From Pacificoceanicola onchidii (lineage in GTDB: Bacteria > Pseudomonadota > Alphaproteobacteria > Rhodobacterales > Rhodobacteraceae): a stretch of DNA of 64,000 nt. The notes under the pieces were generated by a model. The model saw only the letters and a program-made list of their open reading frames with translations, ran no database searches and was not told where the DNA came from. The stretch is taken from NCBI RefSeq assembly GCF_004804335.1, contig NZ_SRXY01000012.1:1-64000 (forward strand), given 5' to 3'. The first letter of the stretch is position 1; each line of letters begins with the position of its first letter. This document shows, piece after piece, positions 53,088 to 62,889 of this stretch. The translations under genes and the position numbers were made by a program.

Positions 53088-54254
53088 ATGAAGATCGCCG
53101 TTGCCGGGCTGGGCTATGTGGGCCTCTCGAACGCTGTCCTTCTGGCGCAGAACCACGATGTGACGGCGGTGGATGTCACCCCGGCCCGCGTGGACATGGT
53201 CAACGCCCGCCAGTGCCCCATCGTCGATGCGGAGCTTGAGGCGTTCCTTGCGGGCCGCGATTTGTCGCTCACCGCCACCACCGATGCGCCGAGCGCCTAT
53301 GCCGATGCGGAATTTGTCATCGTGGCCACGCCCACGAACTACGATCCCAAGAACAACTACTTCGACACCTCCAGCGTCGAGGCGGTGATCGCCGAGGTTC
53401 TCGCGGTGAACCCGCGCGCCACGGTGGTGATCAAATCGACCATCCCCGTGGGCTACGTGCGCCATCTGCGGCACGAGATGGAAACCGACCAGATCATTTT
53501 CAGCCCCGAATTCCTGCGCGAGGGCAGGGCGCTTTATGACAACCTGCACCCCTCCCGGATCATCGTCGGAGAGCGCTCGGAGCGGGCGCAGGTCTTTGCC
53601 GGGCTGCTGCTCGAAGGGGCGGAAACGAAAGCGGTCGAAACCCTCTTCACCGACCCGGACGAGGCCGAGGCGATCAAGCTTTTCGCCAACACCTATCTTG
53701 CCATGCGCGTCGCCTTCTTCAACGAACTCGACAGCTACGCCATGGCGGGCGGCATGGACACGCGGCAGATCATCGACGGCATCAGCCTCGATCCGCGCAT
53801 CGGCGGGCACTACAACAACCCGTCCTTTGGCTATGGCGGCTACTGCCTGCCGAAAGACACCAAGCAGCTTCTGGCGAACTACAGCCACGTGCCGCAGAAC
53901 CTCATCCGGGCGATTGTCGATGCCAACCGCACGCGCAAGGATTTCCTCTCGGATCAGATCCTGATGAAGGGGCCGAAGGTGGTGGGGATCTACCGGCTGG
54001 TGATGAAGGCCGGCTCCGACAACTTCCGCCAATCCTCCATTCAGGGGATCATGAAGCGGCTCAAGGCCAAGGGTGTCGAGGTCATCGTCTACGAGCCGGT
54101 GCTGGAGGAGGATGAGTTTTTCCGCAGCCGGGTGATCCGCGATCTGCAGGCCTTCAAGGCGGAGGCCGATCTGATCGTCGCCAACCGCCTGACCGATGAC
54201 ATTGCGGATGTGGCAGACAAGGTCTTCACCCGCGATCTGTTTGGAGCGGACTGA
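53088..54254 (+). CDS. ugd: UDP-glucose 6-dehydrogenase
   Basis: The protein has 388 residues from ATG 53088. NAD loop [11 protein letters not shown] is at the start, STIPVGYVR near 118, [13 protein letters not shown] near 137, and the catalytic cysteine in [13 protein letters not shown] near 253. It oxidises UDP-glucose to UDP-glucuronate. The ATPTNYD and YGGYCLPKD forms are those of the HasB/KfiD group. The next gene starts at the last base of the stop, so the product likely passes to the epimerase. Confidence 0.95.
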   Translation: MKIAVAGLGYVGLSNAVLLAQNHDVTAVDVTPARVDMVNARQCPIVDAELEAFLAGRDLSLTATTDAPSAYADAEFVIVATPTNYDPKNNYFDTSSVEAVIAEVLAVNPRATVVIKSTIPVGYVRHLRHEMETDQIIFSPEFLREGRALYDNLHPSRIIVGERSERAQVFAGLLLEGAETKAVETLFTDPDEAEAIKLFANTYLAMRVAFFNELDSYAMAGGMDTRQIIDGISLDPRIGGHYNNPSFGYGGYCLPKDTKQLLANYSHVPQNLIRAIVDANRTRKDFLSDQILMKGPKVVGIYRLVMKAGSDNFRQSSIQGIMKRLKAKGVEVIVYEPVLEEDEFFRSRVIRDLQAFKAEADLIVANRLTDDIADVADKVFTRDLFGAD

Positions 54255-55267
54255 TGGCTGGCACGGTTCTCGTCACCGGCTCGTCGGGCTTCATCGGCTA
54301 CTTCCTCTGCGCGCGGCTTTTGGCCGAGGGCTTCACCGTGGTGGGGATCGACAACCTGTCCGATTACTACGACGTCACGCTGAAAGAGCGGCGGCAGGCG
54401 ATGCTGTTGCAGAACGCCGGGTTTTCTGTGGTCAACGACAGTATCGAAAGCCCGGGGCGGATGATGGCGCTCTTCGAGGCGCACAAGCCCGATTACGTGA
54501 TCCACCTCGCAGGGCAGGCGGGGGTGCGGTATTCGATCGAGAACCCGCGCAGCTATCTTGAGAGCAATATCACCGGCACCTTCGAGATCCTGGAGGCGGC
54601 GCGGGCGCATCCGCCCAAACACATGCTGCTGGCCTCCACCTCCTCGGCCTTCGGGGCGAACACCGAGATGCCTTACGTGGAGACGCATAAGGCCGATCAC
54701 CAGATGTCCTTCTATGCGGCCACCAAGAAGGCGACAGAGAACATGGCGCATTCCTATGCGCATCTGTTTGGCCTGCCGGTCACCATGTTCCGTTTCTTCA
54801 CGGTCTACGGGCCGTGGGGGCGGCCGGATATGGCGCTGTTCAAGTTCACACGCGCGATCCTGAACGGCAATCCGATCGACGTGTACAACCACGGCGACAT
54901 GAAGCGGGATTTCACCTACGTCGAGGACCTGGTGCAGGCGATCCGTTTGCTGATGGACGCCGTGCCGGAGCGGCCCGAAGACGGCGTGGTGGAGGAGGGC
55001 GACAGCCTCTCCCCGGTGGCCCCGCATCGCGTGGTCAACATCGGCAACAACGCCCCTGTGCAGCTGACCGACTACATCGCAGCCATCGAGGCAGCGACGG
55101 GGTTGACGGCCACGCGCAACCTGATGCCGATGCAGGCAGGCGACGTGCCCGCCACATGGGCCGATACGGCGCTGTTGCAGCGTCTGACAGGGTACAAGCC
55201 CCAGACGGACGTCAAAGACGGCGTGGCGGCCTTTGTGGACTGGTATCGGGGGTATTACGAGGATTGA
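54254..55267 (+). CDS. UDP-glucuronate 4-epimerase-like
   Basis: The protein has 337 residues of the extended short-chain dehydrogenase type. VTGSSGFIGYFL lies near the start, the segment AGQAGVRYSIENPRSY near 87 is typical of UDP-glucuronate epimerases, and the catalytic Tyr and Lys lie in SFYAATKKATE near 155. TVYGPWGRPDMALF near 183 supports uronate substrates. It would turn the Ugd product into UDP-galacturonate. It is coupled to ugd by a one-base overlap. Confidence 0.92.
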   Translation: MAGTVLVTGSSGFIGYFLCARLLAEGFTVVGIDNLSDYYDVTLKERRQAMLLQNAGFSVVNDSIESPGRMMALFEAHKPDYVIHLAGQAGVRYSIENPRSYLESNITGTFEILEAARAHPPKHMLLASTSSAFGANTEMPYVETHKADHQMSFYAATKKATENMAHSYAHLFGLPVTMFRFFTVYGPWGRPDMALFKFTRAILNGNPIDVYNHGDMKRDFTYVEDLVQAIRLLMDAVPERPEDGVVEEGDSLSPVAPHRVVNIGNNAPVQLTDYIAAIEAATGLTATRNLMPMQAGDVPATWADTALLQRLTGYKPQTDVKDGVAAFVDWYRGYYED

Positions 55268-55279
55268 GGAAGTGCAGGG

Positions 55280-55600
55280 ATGGAGCGGTTTGACAGGGAA
55301 GCCCCTTTGCCGGCGCAGATGCAGGGCCGCTGGGTCGAGGCGGAGGACAGCGCCTCCGAACTGATCATCGAGGGCGGAGACATCCTGTGTTTCGGGGCGG
55401 CGGTTGCCTATGACTACAAGCTCATGGGAGAGGACGACGGCGCGGTTGTTGTCAGCCTGAGGGTGGAAGACGACGCGCAGGACGACGCGTTTCAGCGGGC
55501 GAACATCACCGAGTTGGTCCTCACACCGGACGGCGAATTTCACGCCTATAACGTCAAGTTCTCCAGCCAGTTTGTGCGCTCTGCGGGGGGAGGGGCATGA
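55280..55600 (+). CDS. Hypothetical small acidic protein
   Basis: The protein has 106 residues, starting 13 bases after the epimerase stop. It is beta-rich and acidic with a compact one-domain look (GRWVEAEDSASELIIEGGDI). No signal peptide, no membrane segment, no recognised family. It might be translated with the epimerase. Base composition is like the neighbours. Confidence 0.5.
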   Translation: MERFDREAPLPAQMQGRWVEAEDSASELIIEGGDILCFGAAVAYDYKLMGEDDGAVVVSLRVEDDAQDDAFQRANITELVLTPDGEFHAYNVKFSSQFVRSAGGGA

Positions 55601-55686
55601 AAACCATCCCCGAAATCCGTCTGGCAATGCAGCCGGTGACCAGCGAAGCCGAGGCGGCTGTGGACTTTGGGGCGGGGCTTTCTTAG
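55597..55686 (+). CDS. Possible 29-residue peptide
   Basis: The frame overlaps the previous stop (ATGA) and follows GGGGGGAGGGG, a strong ribosome binding site. It encodes KTIPEIRLAMQPVTSEAEA and a short end. It may be a real coupled peptide or the start of a lost longer gene. Confidence 0.25.
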   Translation: MKTIPEIRLAMQPVTSEAEAAVDFGAGLS

Positions 55687-55695
55687 CCTGTCATT

Positions 55696-56088
55696 ATGTT
55701 GCTGGAAGCGGAAAACAAGAACCCGGTGCGGGTTGCCGATTTCTCAACGGTTGAAAGGGTGCTGCGTGGCCTAAAAAGCCACGGCAAGACATCCTTTGCG
55801 TCTTTGACCAAAGATGACGGCAGCTTCGTACAGGTGGCTGGTGGTCGCGTGACATGTATTCTGGAGAGGCGCGCCAAGGGATCCAGTGACATCCAGCGGG
55901 CGTTCCTGTTCGACGTAAAGTCGCCGTTCAAAGGCACGCAAACTCTGGTCTGCGGGGCGGGGCATATTGAGCATCAGCCGGATGAGGGGTTGTTTATTGA
56001 CGATGTAATCGCCTGTTTTCGGGCGTTCTTTAAGGGCTGGGACTTCCCTTCTGAGATTGGCTGGCGTGTACATGTAAAGGTGACTTGA
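55696..56088 (+). CDS. Hypothetical protein, single small domain
   Basis: The protein has 130 residues, soluble and beta-rich (SFVQVAGGRVTCILERR then RAFLFDVKS). The end carries DEGLFIDDVIACFRAFFKGW, then EIGWRVHVKVT. The shape recalls small immunity-type proteins, but I cannot place it in a family. Its codon use looks somewhat less GC-rich than its neighbours. Confidence 0.5.
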   Translation: MLLEAENKNPVRVADFSTVERVLRGLKSHGKTSFASLTKDDGSFVQVAGGRVTCILERRAKGSSDIQRAFLFDVKSPFKGTQTLVCGAGHIEHQPDEGLFIDDVIACFRAFFKGWDFPSEIGWRVHVKVT

Positions 56089-56092
56089 TTCA

Positions 56093-56545
56093 GTGGGTTG
56101 TCGTCTTCGTCTTGCATCTCTTTGCCTTGGCCTTCTGGCGGCAAGCGCTTCGGCGCAAACGCCCCCCATACGCAACGTCTTCTTTGGGTTTGACTTTGTT
56201 CTCACGCCTGTCGCGGTGAAATGGGCCTGCGGCGGTGCGTGGGAGCAGGATTTTTTCCAGATTGATGCCCTTGTACAAGCCTTTCCAGAGAACGCTGAAG
56301 CCGCAGATTTACAGACCCTCGTTGCGACCCTTGTTGACACGGCGAACGGCGAGGCGGGCCTCTCCCGGCTCATCGGGGTCAATCTGACGCCCGAGCAGGT
56401 CGAAACTCTATGCGCCGCAGCGCTGCCCTTGAACCTGGACTGGATCACACCCGAGGATCTGGCCCAAGGCACAGACGATGGAATATCGCCAGAGCAGCGT
56501 GCCGCCTGGGAGGCGTTTTATCGGATCTCTGAGGGCTTCAGGTGA
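56093..56545 (+). CDS. Hypothetical secreted protein
   Basis: The protein has 150 residues from the GTG at 56093, or from the TTG at 56111 that starts directly at the signal peptide. LASLCLGLLAASASAQT is the signal. The mature part is helical with two cysteines and no recognised domain. It stands four bases after the previous gene. It resembles the secreted proteins at 4454 and 46648 in size and style. Confidence 0.5.
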   Translation: MGCRLRLASLCLGLLAASASAQTPPIRNVFFGFDFVLTPVAVKWACGGAWEQDFFQIDALVQAFPENAEAADLQTLVATLVDTANGEAGLSRLIGVNLTPEQVETLCAAALPLNLDWITPEDLAQGTDDGISPEQRAAWEAFYRISEGFR

Positions 56546-56594
56546 CAAGATGAGGGGTGGAGATCGGTCATGAGGCCCCGGCCTATACCAGCCC

Positions 56595-57851
56595 TCAGGA
56601 GCTCTCTGCTTCCTTGCGCGGGGCAGGTTCGGAGGCGGTGTCTTGCCCCACCATGCTGAAAATCCGGTCGTAGGCGGCGAGCAGCTTTGGCGCAGAAGCA
56701 TCCCACGACAGCGACTCCAGCACCCGCGCGCGGCCCCTCGCGCCCAGTTCGGCGCGCAGCTCGGGGTTCTCGATCAGCCGGGCGAGGCAACGGGCAAAAT
56801 CCTGCGCATCGTTCGATTTCGCATAAAGCGAAGCATCCCCGGCGCTGGCGCGGCCTTCGGTCAGGTCAAACTGCACCAGAGGCTTTTCCAGCGTCATGTA
56901 TTCCATGACCTTGTTCATGGTCGAGATGTCGTTCATCGGGTTCTTCGGATCGGGGGCCACGCCGATGTCGATCTCGTTGAGCACCTTCAGGAGGTCCTCG
57001 TCATACAGCGCCCCGGTGAAGGTGACGTGAGCCTCAAGACCCTTGGCCGCCACATCCGCCTTGACCACATCCACATGCGGGCCAAAGCCGACGATGGCCA
57101 GATGCACATCGTCATGGCCCAGATCGTGGATCAGGTGATGCATGGCCTCCAGCAGCAGGTCCATGCCTTCCTGCTGGCCGATGACGCCCACATAGCCGAG
57201 CATGGTCTTTGCGCCCTTGCGCGCAGCGGTATCGCCGGGGCCGGGCTGGAATTTCTCGATGCGCGGGGCGGAGCGGACGACAAAGACGTTCTCGGGCTTC
57301 ATCTTGCCGCGCCGCATGGCGATCGCGCGGAAGCTTTCGTTGGTGGCGATGGAGACATCGGCACAGGCAAAGGTGATGCGCTCCCAGAGCAGCATGATCT
57401 TGTAGAGCAGGCCGCGTTTGCCGAACTTGGCCTCGAACAGCTCCGGGCAGACGTCGTGATGGTCAAACATGTAGCGCACGCCGGACAGGCGATAGCGCAG
57501 CGCCAGCAGGAAGATCAGATCCGGCGGGTTGCAGCCATGAATGACGTCAAAGCCGCGCTCGCGCTTGACCACGCGGGCAAGGCGGAACCAGTGGCGCATG
57601 GCGTGCAGGTATTCGCGGGCATAGGCCACGGCCCCGGCATGGGCTTCGGGCGGGGCAGGGTGGCGGTAGATGTGCACCCCGTCGATGACCTCGTAGGGCT
57701 CGTTCCAGCCGCGCCCCATGGGGCAGATCACCGAAACCTCATAGCCCGCCGCCTGCAGTGTCGTCGCCTCAAGCCAGACCCGCCGGTCCAGCGGCACCGG
57801 CAGGTTCTCGACCACGATCAGAACGCGGCGCGCTTGTTCAGTCTTGGCCAT
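56595..57851 (-). CDS. Glycosyltransferase family 4
   Basis: The protein has 418 residues from ATG 57851. It is a GT-B enzyme with VLIVVENLPVPLDRRVW at the start, VIHGCNPPDLIFL near residue 105, MLGYVGVIGQQEGMDLLL near 222, and a donor site STMNKVMEYMTLEKPLVQF near 325. This subtype is common in exosortase-type EPS loci. It is divergent from the Wzc-type gene. Sugar unknown. Confidence 0.88.
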   Translation of the reverse strand: MAKTEQARRVLIVVENLPVPLDRRVWLEATTLQAAGYEVSVICPMGRGWNEPYEVIDGVHIYRHPAPPEAHAGAVAYAREYLHAMRHWFRLARVVKRERGFDVIHGCNPPDLIFLLALRYRLSGVRYMFDHHDVCPELFEAKFGKRGLLYKIMLLWERITFACADVSIATNESFRAIAMRRGKMKPENVFVVRSAPRIEKFQPGPGDTAARKGAKTMLGYVGVIGQQEGMDLLLEAMHHLIHDLGHDDVHLAIVGFGPHVDVVKADVAAKGLEAHVTFTGALYDEDLLKVLNEIDIGVAPDPKNPMNDISTMNKVMEYMTLEKPLVQFDLTEGRASAGDASLYAKSNDAQDFARCLARLIENPELRAELGARGRARVLESLSWDASAPKLLAAYDRIFSMVGQDTASEPAPRKEAESS

Positions 57852-58301
57852 CTGGCCTCCGTGGGGCGATCTGCGGCTTTTGGGACCTGCCGTATCCGGC
57901 AGAGGCCACGCTTTCCGGGCGCGAAAATGTCCCATGCGACGTGGGATGTAAATCGTCAATGGGGCGGATGTGGCAATCCTGTGCCGGTAGAGGTCTGGGA
58001 AGAGGCATCATTATGAATAAAAGTGTTTCCAAAATGCGTGTGCAGGCGGGCTCTGCCCGACACGACGCTATAAGACCACGTCGCGCGGGCAAGGTCTACT
58101 GGATGTCTGTTCCAAAGGACGGGTCCGGGGCCCGTTTCAGGGCCTGTTGATTGGGCGTGGTGCGGGCTGGCCGGGCGACGGGATGGGGTTTGGCTGGATG
58201 TGCGCCCCGGAACGGATTATACCGTTCTTGATTTCAGGGCCCGTGGGGGGCCGGGTATAATTGCGCCAAACGGCGCGTTTTGGGGATGTTGGGCGGACTT
58301 G
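57852..58301. other. Divergent intergenic region upstream of the Wzc-type gene
   Basis: An operator-like inverted repeat TCCCA-TGCGACG-TGGGA lies at 57930-57946. A frame of 45 codons (58013-58150) follows GAAGAGG but its composition looks random. The rest shows nothing I can interpret. Confidence 0.4.
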
Positions 58302-60446
58302 ATGAACACGACTTTTTCCGCAGGCCGTCAGACCAGCATCGCCCGTGGCAAGGGTGACGCGCAGGACGAGCGTGTGATTGATATCCGCGCGCTGTTGCAG
58401 GTGCTCTGGCGCGGCAAGCTGATCATCCTGATTGCGGTTGTGGCCGCGATCCTCATCGGCGGCTATTACGCCTATGCGGTGGCCACGCCGCTCTACCGCT
58501 CCACGGCGGTGGTCATGCTGAACAACCGCGACCAGGAGGTGCTCAACCTCGACAGCGTCATGGGCGGGTTGTCGCGGGACAGCTCGGTGGTGAACACCGA
58601 GGTCGAGGTGCTGCGCAGCCGCGATCTTCTGGGCAAGGTCGTGGATGGCATGGGCCTCATGGAGGACCCGGAGTTCAACACCACCCTGCGTCCGCCCGGT
58701 CAGGTGGCGCAGATCAAGACCTTCGTCAAAGATCTGCTCGGCATGACCGCCGCCCCCAAGCAGGTCTCCGAGGAACGCGCCAACCAGTTCCGGCGACAGG
58801 TCACCATCGACACGCTGCGCCGGGCGGTGTCCGTGCGCACGGTGCCCGACAGCCTGGTTTTTGAGGTCACGATCACCTCGGAGGATGGGCGCAAGGCGGC
58901 GCGCATGGCCGATACGCTGGTGGACACCTACATCCGCAACCAGCTCGAGGTGAAATTCGACGCAACCGAACAGGCCACGGGCTGGCTCACCGAGCGGGTG
59001 ACCGAGTTGCAGGCCGAACTGGAGGCCGCCGAAAGCCGGGCCAAGGCCTTCAGCACCGGCACCGACCTGATCAGCCCCGAGGCGCTGGCCGCCACGGAGC
59101 GCCAGCTCAAGGACCTGCGTGACCGCATCGAGGACACCGGCCTGCGCCGGGCGGCGGCGGTCGAGAAACAGGCGGCGCTGGCCGCGGCGCGCACGCCCGA
59201 AGAGCAGGTGGCGGCAAGCGGCGACAGTCAGCTGCGGGCCATGCTGCCCCGGATCACCCAACCCGCCATCGCGCAGGCCTTCGAGGACCGTCTGGCGGCC
59301 ACCCGCCTGCGCGCGGCGCAGGACGTCACCCGGATCGACAACCAAATGGCCGCGCTCGAAGCCTCGAAAGCCGAGTTCGAGGCGCGCATCGAAAAGCAGA
59401 ACGAAGACCTGATCGCGCTGCAGCAGCTGACCCGCGAGGCCGAGGCAAGCCGCCTGCTGTATGAGCATTTCCTCGCCCGTCTCAAGGAAACCTCGGCGCA
59501 GCAGGGCATCCAGCAGGCGGACAGCCGGATGCTCTCGCAGGCGGTGATCCCGGTGCTGCCCGCCTCGCCACAGAAATCCCGCATCCTGATGCTGAGCGCC
59601 TTCCTCGGCCTGCTGGTCGGCTCGCTGCTCGTGCTCCTGCGCGAGGCGGCCAATGACAGCTTCCGCAGCGCCTCCATGCTGGAGCGCTTCTCGGGCTATT
59701 CGGTGCTCGGCGAGGTGCCGCGCATCCCGGCGCGCCGGCGCAAGGCGGTGCTGACCTACCTGGCGGAGAAACCCTCTTCGGCAGCAGCGGAATCGATCCG
59801 CAACCTGCGCACCTCGGTGCTGCTGTCAAACCTCGACAACCCGCCGCAGGTGCTGCTGGTCTGCTCGTCGATCCCCGGCGAGGGCAAGACAACTGTCTCC
59901 ATGGCGCTGGCGCAGAACCTTGCGGGCATGGGCAAGCGGGTGCTGCTGATCGAAGGCGATGTGCGGCGGCGCATGCTCTCGGCCTATTTCAACATCGAAA
60001 AGCCCAAGGGGCTGATCGGTGTGCTTACCGAACAGCACAGCCTAGAAGAGGCGGTTGTCACCGACGAGGCCATCGGCATCGACGTGTTGTTTGGCGAGGA
60101 AAGCCGGATCAACGCGGCGGATGTCTTTGCCTCCGACAAGTTCGCGGCGCTTCTGGACGAGGCGCGCGGGGTCTATGACCAGATCATCATCGACACGCCG
60201 CCCGTTCTGGTGGTGCCCGATGCGCGCATCGTGGCGCAGCAGGTGGACGGGGTGATCTTTGTGGTGAAATGGGACAGCACGTCAAAGACGCTGGTCTCCG
60301 AGGCGCTCGACATGTTCGAAAGCGTCAACCGCCCGGTCAGCGGCCTTGTCCTCAACAGCGTCAGCCCGCGCGGCATGAAACGCTATGGCTATGGCGGCAA
60401 ATACAGCGCCTATGGCCGCTACGGGGCAGGCTATCACAACAACTGA
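58302..60446 (+). CDS. Wzc-type fused polysaccharide co-polymerase and tyrosine autokinase
   Basis: The protein has 714 residues from ATG 58302. Membrane helix 1 is near residue 40 (LIILIAVVAAILIGGYYAY). A periplasmic Wzz domain with coiled coil runs from about 60 to 420, and helix 2 is near 430. The BY-kinase domain has Walker A SSIPGEGKTT near 530, VLLIEGDVRRR (A') and QIIIDTPPVL (B). The tail (YGYGGKYSAYGRYGAGY) is the tyrosine cluster. It controls polymer length and export. It is a second co-polymerase beside the split pair at 17105-19513. Confidence 0.93.
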   Translation: MNTTFSAGRQTSIARGKGDAQDERVIDIRALLQVLWRGKLIILIAVVAAILIGGYYAYAVATPLYRSTAVVMLNNRDQEVLNLDSVMGGLSRDSSVVNTEVEVLRSRDLLGKVVDGMGLMEDPEFNTTLRPPGQVAQIKTFVKDLLGMTAAPKQVSEERANQFRRQVTIDTLRRAVSVRTVPDSLVFEVTITSEDGRKAARMADTLVDTYIRNQLEVKFDATEQATGWLTERVTELQAELEAAESRAKAFSTGTDLISPEALAATERQLKDLRDRIEDTGLRRAAAVEKQAALAAARTPEEQVAASGDSQLRAMLPRITQPAIAQAFEDRLAATRLRAAQDVTRIDNQMAALEASKAEFEARIEKQNEDLIALQQLTREAEASRLLYEHFLARLKETSAQQGIQQADSRMLSQAVIPVLPASPQKSRILMLSAFLGLLVGSLLVLLREAANDSFRSASMLERFSGYSVLGEVPRIPARRRKAVLTYLAEKPSSAAAESIRNLRTSVLLSNLDNPPQVLLVCSSIPGEGKTTVSMALAQNLAGMGKRVLLIEGDVRRRMLSAYFNIEKPKGLIGVLTEQHSLEEAVVTDEAIGIDVLFGEESRINAADVFASDKFAALLDEARGVYDQIIIDTPPVLVVPDARIVAQQVDGVIFVVKWDSTSKTLVSEALDMFESVNRPVSGLVLNSVSPRGMKRYGYGGKYSAYGRYGAGYHNN

Positions 60447-60460
60447 GTGGGTTTTCGGGT

Positions 60461-61126
60461 TTACCCCGGAGACCGCATCCCCGGCATCACGGCCAGAACC
60501 ACCGCGGCGGCGACAAAGCCGCCCAGATGTGTCTCCCAGGCCAGCCCGCCCGCTTCCAGCACCGAAGCCAGCAGGTTCAGCACCGCCACCAGCGCCGTGC
60601 GTCCCAGTACCATGTGCCGGACCGCGCGTCCTGAGGCGCCTTCGGCCAGCCGGTCGCGCGCGTCCAGGGCGATCCAGACCGCCACCAGCCCCATGATTGC
60701 CCCCGAGGCCCCGACCATGGGTCGGGGGCTTGTGGACAGCAGGCCAAAGCCCACCGCGCCGCCCAGTCCCGAGATCAGGAACAGCATGGCCAGCCGCCGC
60801 CCGCCGATCCGCCCTTCAAGCTGCAGCCCCAGCCATCCCAGCGCCAGCACGTTGCCCAGCATGTGCTGCCAGCCCGCGTGCAGCACCATGTAGCTGAGGA
60901 ACATGGCATAGGGCTGGGCGGCATAGTTCGCCTGCCAGCCATAGAGCAGCCCGGCCCAGAAACCGCCGTACTGATAGGCAAGCGGGCGCCAGAGCGGCGA
61001 GCCGAGGAGCCGCAGATCCGCCGCGATCAGCGCCGCCTCCACAGCGCAGAACACCAGCGCCAGCCCCAGCCAGACCACCCGCTCCGGGGCAATTTTGGTC
61101 TTTGAAACAGGGGGGGGGCCGGTCAC
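60461..61126 (-). CDS. Rhomboid-family intramembrane serine protease
   Basis: The protein has 221 residues and about six helices. HAGWQHMLGN (83-92), the catalytic serine in GASG (Ser141) and the catalytic His200 in ETHLGGF give the complete rhomboid active site. Such enzymes cut helices inside the membrane. It is convergent with the Wzc-type gene and lies 158 bases downstream of the exosortase gene on the same strand, so a role in handling sorted proteins is possible but unproven. Confidence 0.9.
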   Translation of the reverse strand: MTGPPPVSKTKIAPERVVWLGLALVFCAVEAALIAADLRLLGSPLWRPLAYQYGGFWAGLLYGWQANYAAQPYAMFLSYMVLHAGWQHMLGNVLALGWLGLQLEGRIGGRRLAMLFLISGLGGAVGFGLLSTSPRPMVGASGAIMGLVAVWIALDARDRLAEGASGRAVRHMVLGRTALVAVLNLLASVLEAGGLAWETHLGGFVAAAVVLAVMPGMRSPG

Positions 61127-61284
61127 GGGCGGGGCATCCTTTCACATCAGGATCAGGCGTGCCCCGATTTGTCGCCTCTTCGCAGGGGGAAGGCAAGGCG
61201 GGCTTGAGGAGGCCGCTGACGCGAACCACCAGGTACTTGCCCCGCGAGGCGAACCATCAGGTTCGACGACCAGCCTCCGGGGCC

Positions 61285-62889
61285 TTACTCCGGAATAAAC
61301 CGCGGCAGCTTGGGCAGCACCTGTGCCATCAGCCGTTGCAGGCGCGCCTCGGCGTCTGCCTCGCTCTCGTTCCGCCCCATGGGCGTCACGAAGCGCACCA
61401 GCGCCCCGTCCGAGCGTTGCCGGGTCAGCCCGTCCCAGACCACCCCCGCCTTCACGGCGTAGTCGTTGGTCATGCGGCTGCCGCGCTGTTCGAACCAGTA
61501 ATAGACCATCTGCTTGGACAGCCCCTTCTGGATCACCGCCCGGTTCAGGGCAAAATCGCCATAGACCGTGCCCGGGAAGGACACCGGCACCGATTGCAGC
61601 GAGAACATCTCCCAGCCGCCCACCGGCAGGCAGACCTCGGGCGAGTGGATGCCCGCGCCTTCGGTCTGTTTCTGGTAGAAGGCCGAGAAGAAATTCACCG
61701 TCTGCGCCTCACCCGGCGCGGCAAAGGTGGTGTTGACGTAATCGGTGGCCTTCAGAACGTCCTGCGTGGCCTGATCCAGCGGCTGGCTGATGCCGCGCCA
61801 GTCACCCATTTCCTTGGGGAAGAACAGGAAGTTCTCACGCGCCACGCGCTCGCCCTGCGGCTGCGGGGCCAGCACCCAGGCGGCAGATACGGCGATCGAC
61901 AGCGCCGCGGCGCTGACCAGCCCGCGGCTCGGGACCATCGACAGCACCCGCGCCGCCTGGCCGCCCAGACCCTGGAAATCCAGATCAATGGTATCGGCCA
62001 GAGTCTTGGGGTTGCGGGTGGTGTGCTGCAGGATCACCGCAAGCAGGAACAGAAGGCCCACACAGGCGCCAAAGATCACCCAGCCTTCAAACACATGCAG
62101 GAAGCCTTCGGCCTGTTCGATGCCGTAGTAGTTCACCAGAATCCCGATCACCCCGATGCGGAAAGCGTTCATGAAGATGGTCAGCGGGGCGGCGGTCAGG
62201 AACAGGAGCGCCTTGTGCCAGAACGGGCCGCGATAGAGGATCGCCGTCAGATAGCTGAACGACAGGATCGGGAAGAGGTAGCGCAGGCCGGAACAGGCCT
62301 CGGCCACCTGCAGCTTGTAGACCCCCAGATCAATCACGTTGCCTTCGAGGAAGACCGGAATGCCGACCATGCGGATGAACCACACGCCGACCTCGGAGGA
62401 GACCAGCTGCAGCGCAATCGTCAGCTTCCAGTAGAGGAACTGCGGCAGCGGCAGCATGAAGACGAGATGCAGCACCGGGAGCTGGTGCATCCGCCCGCGC
62501 TGCCAGCCCATGCAGGTCAGCACAACGCCGCCGGTCCAGATGATGAAGGCATAGGTCACCACATCTGGAATCCGCACGAGATTGCCGAAAATCCCGATGA
62601 TGAGACCAACCCCCACCACGATCACGCCGGGCAGGCGGCTGACCGGCTTCAGCGGGTCAAGCGGCGGCGCATTGCGCAGCTCGCGCAGGAAAAGATAGAG
62701 CGAAATCAGCGGGATCAGCGGTCCGTGGCTGTATTCCGGCGTCATCCAGGCATTGCCGAGCGAGACAAAGCCGAGCCAGAAAATCGGCAGGGCGGCGGCG
62801 CACATCAGGACAAACCAGAGCAATCCGGCAAGGTTCATGCCCTGCGTCGGGGTCCGCGGCGACGGCGAAAGACTTTCTGAAAAGGACAT
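61285..62889 (-). CDS. xrtD: VPLPA-CTERM-specific exosortase D with EpsI domain
   Basis: The protein has 534 residues from ATG 62889, preceded by GAGGTGCCG; ATG 62997 is an alternative. Residues about 20-295 form the eight-helix exosortase with catalytic Cys199 (EACSGLRY), Arg244 (NAFRIG) and His265 (HVFEGW). Residues about 325-534 are the EpsI domain ([12 protein letters not shown] near 415, [10 protein letters not shown] near 461), the fusion seen in exosortase D. It cuts the VPLPA tails of the proteins at 3727, 15526, 26884 and 63162. The last of these is divergent from it and 272 bases away. Confidence 0.93.
   Translation of the reverse strand: MSFSESLSPSPRTPTQGMNLAGLLWFVLMCAAALPIFWLGFVSLGNAWMTPEYSHGPLIPLISLYLFLRELRNAPPLDPLKPVSRLPGVIVVGVGLIIGIFGNLVRIPDVVTYAFIIWTGGVVLTCMGWQRGRMHQLPVLHLVFMLPLPQFLYWKLTIALQLVSSEVGVWFIRMVGIPVFLEGNVIDLGVYKLQVAEACSGLRYLFPILSFSYLTAILYRGPFWHKALLFLTAAPLTIFMNAFRIGVIGILVNYYGIEQAEGFLHVFEGWVIFGACVGLLFLLAVILQHTTRNPKTLADTIDLDFQGLGGQAARVLSMVPSRGLVSAAALSIAVSAAWVLAPQPQGERVARENFLFFPKEMGDWRGISQPLDQATQDVLKATDYVNTTFAAPGEAQTVNFFSAFYQKQTEGAGIHSPEVCLPVGGWEMFSLQSVPVSFPGTVYGDFALNRAVIQKGLSKQMVYYWFEQRGSRMTNDYAVKAGVVWDGLTRQRSDGALVRFVTPMGRNESEADAEARLQRLMAQVLPKLPRFIPE

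Noticed and set aside
58013-58150. 45-codon frame upstream of the Wzc-type gene
   Set aside because: It has a passable ribosome site, but the composition looks random and it is basic throughout; not supported enough to list as a gene.
61102-62880. Plus-strand open frame of 592 codons
   Set aside because: Antisense of the exosortase, which has its full active site.
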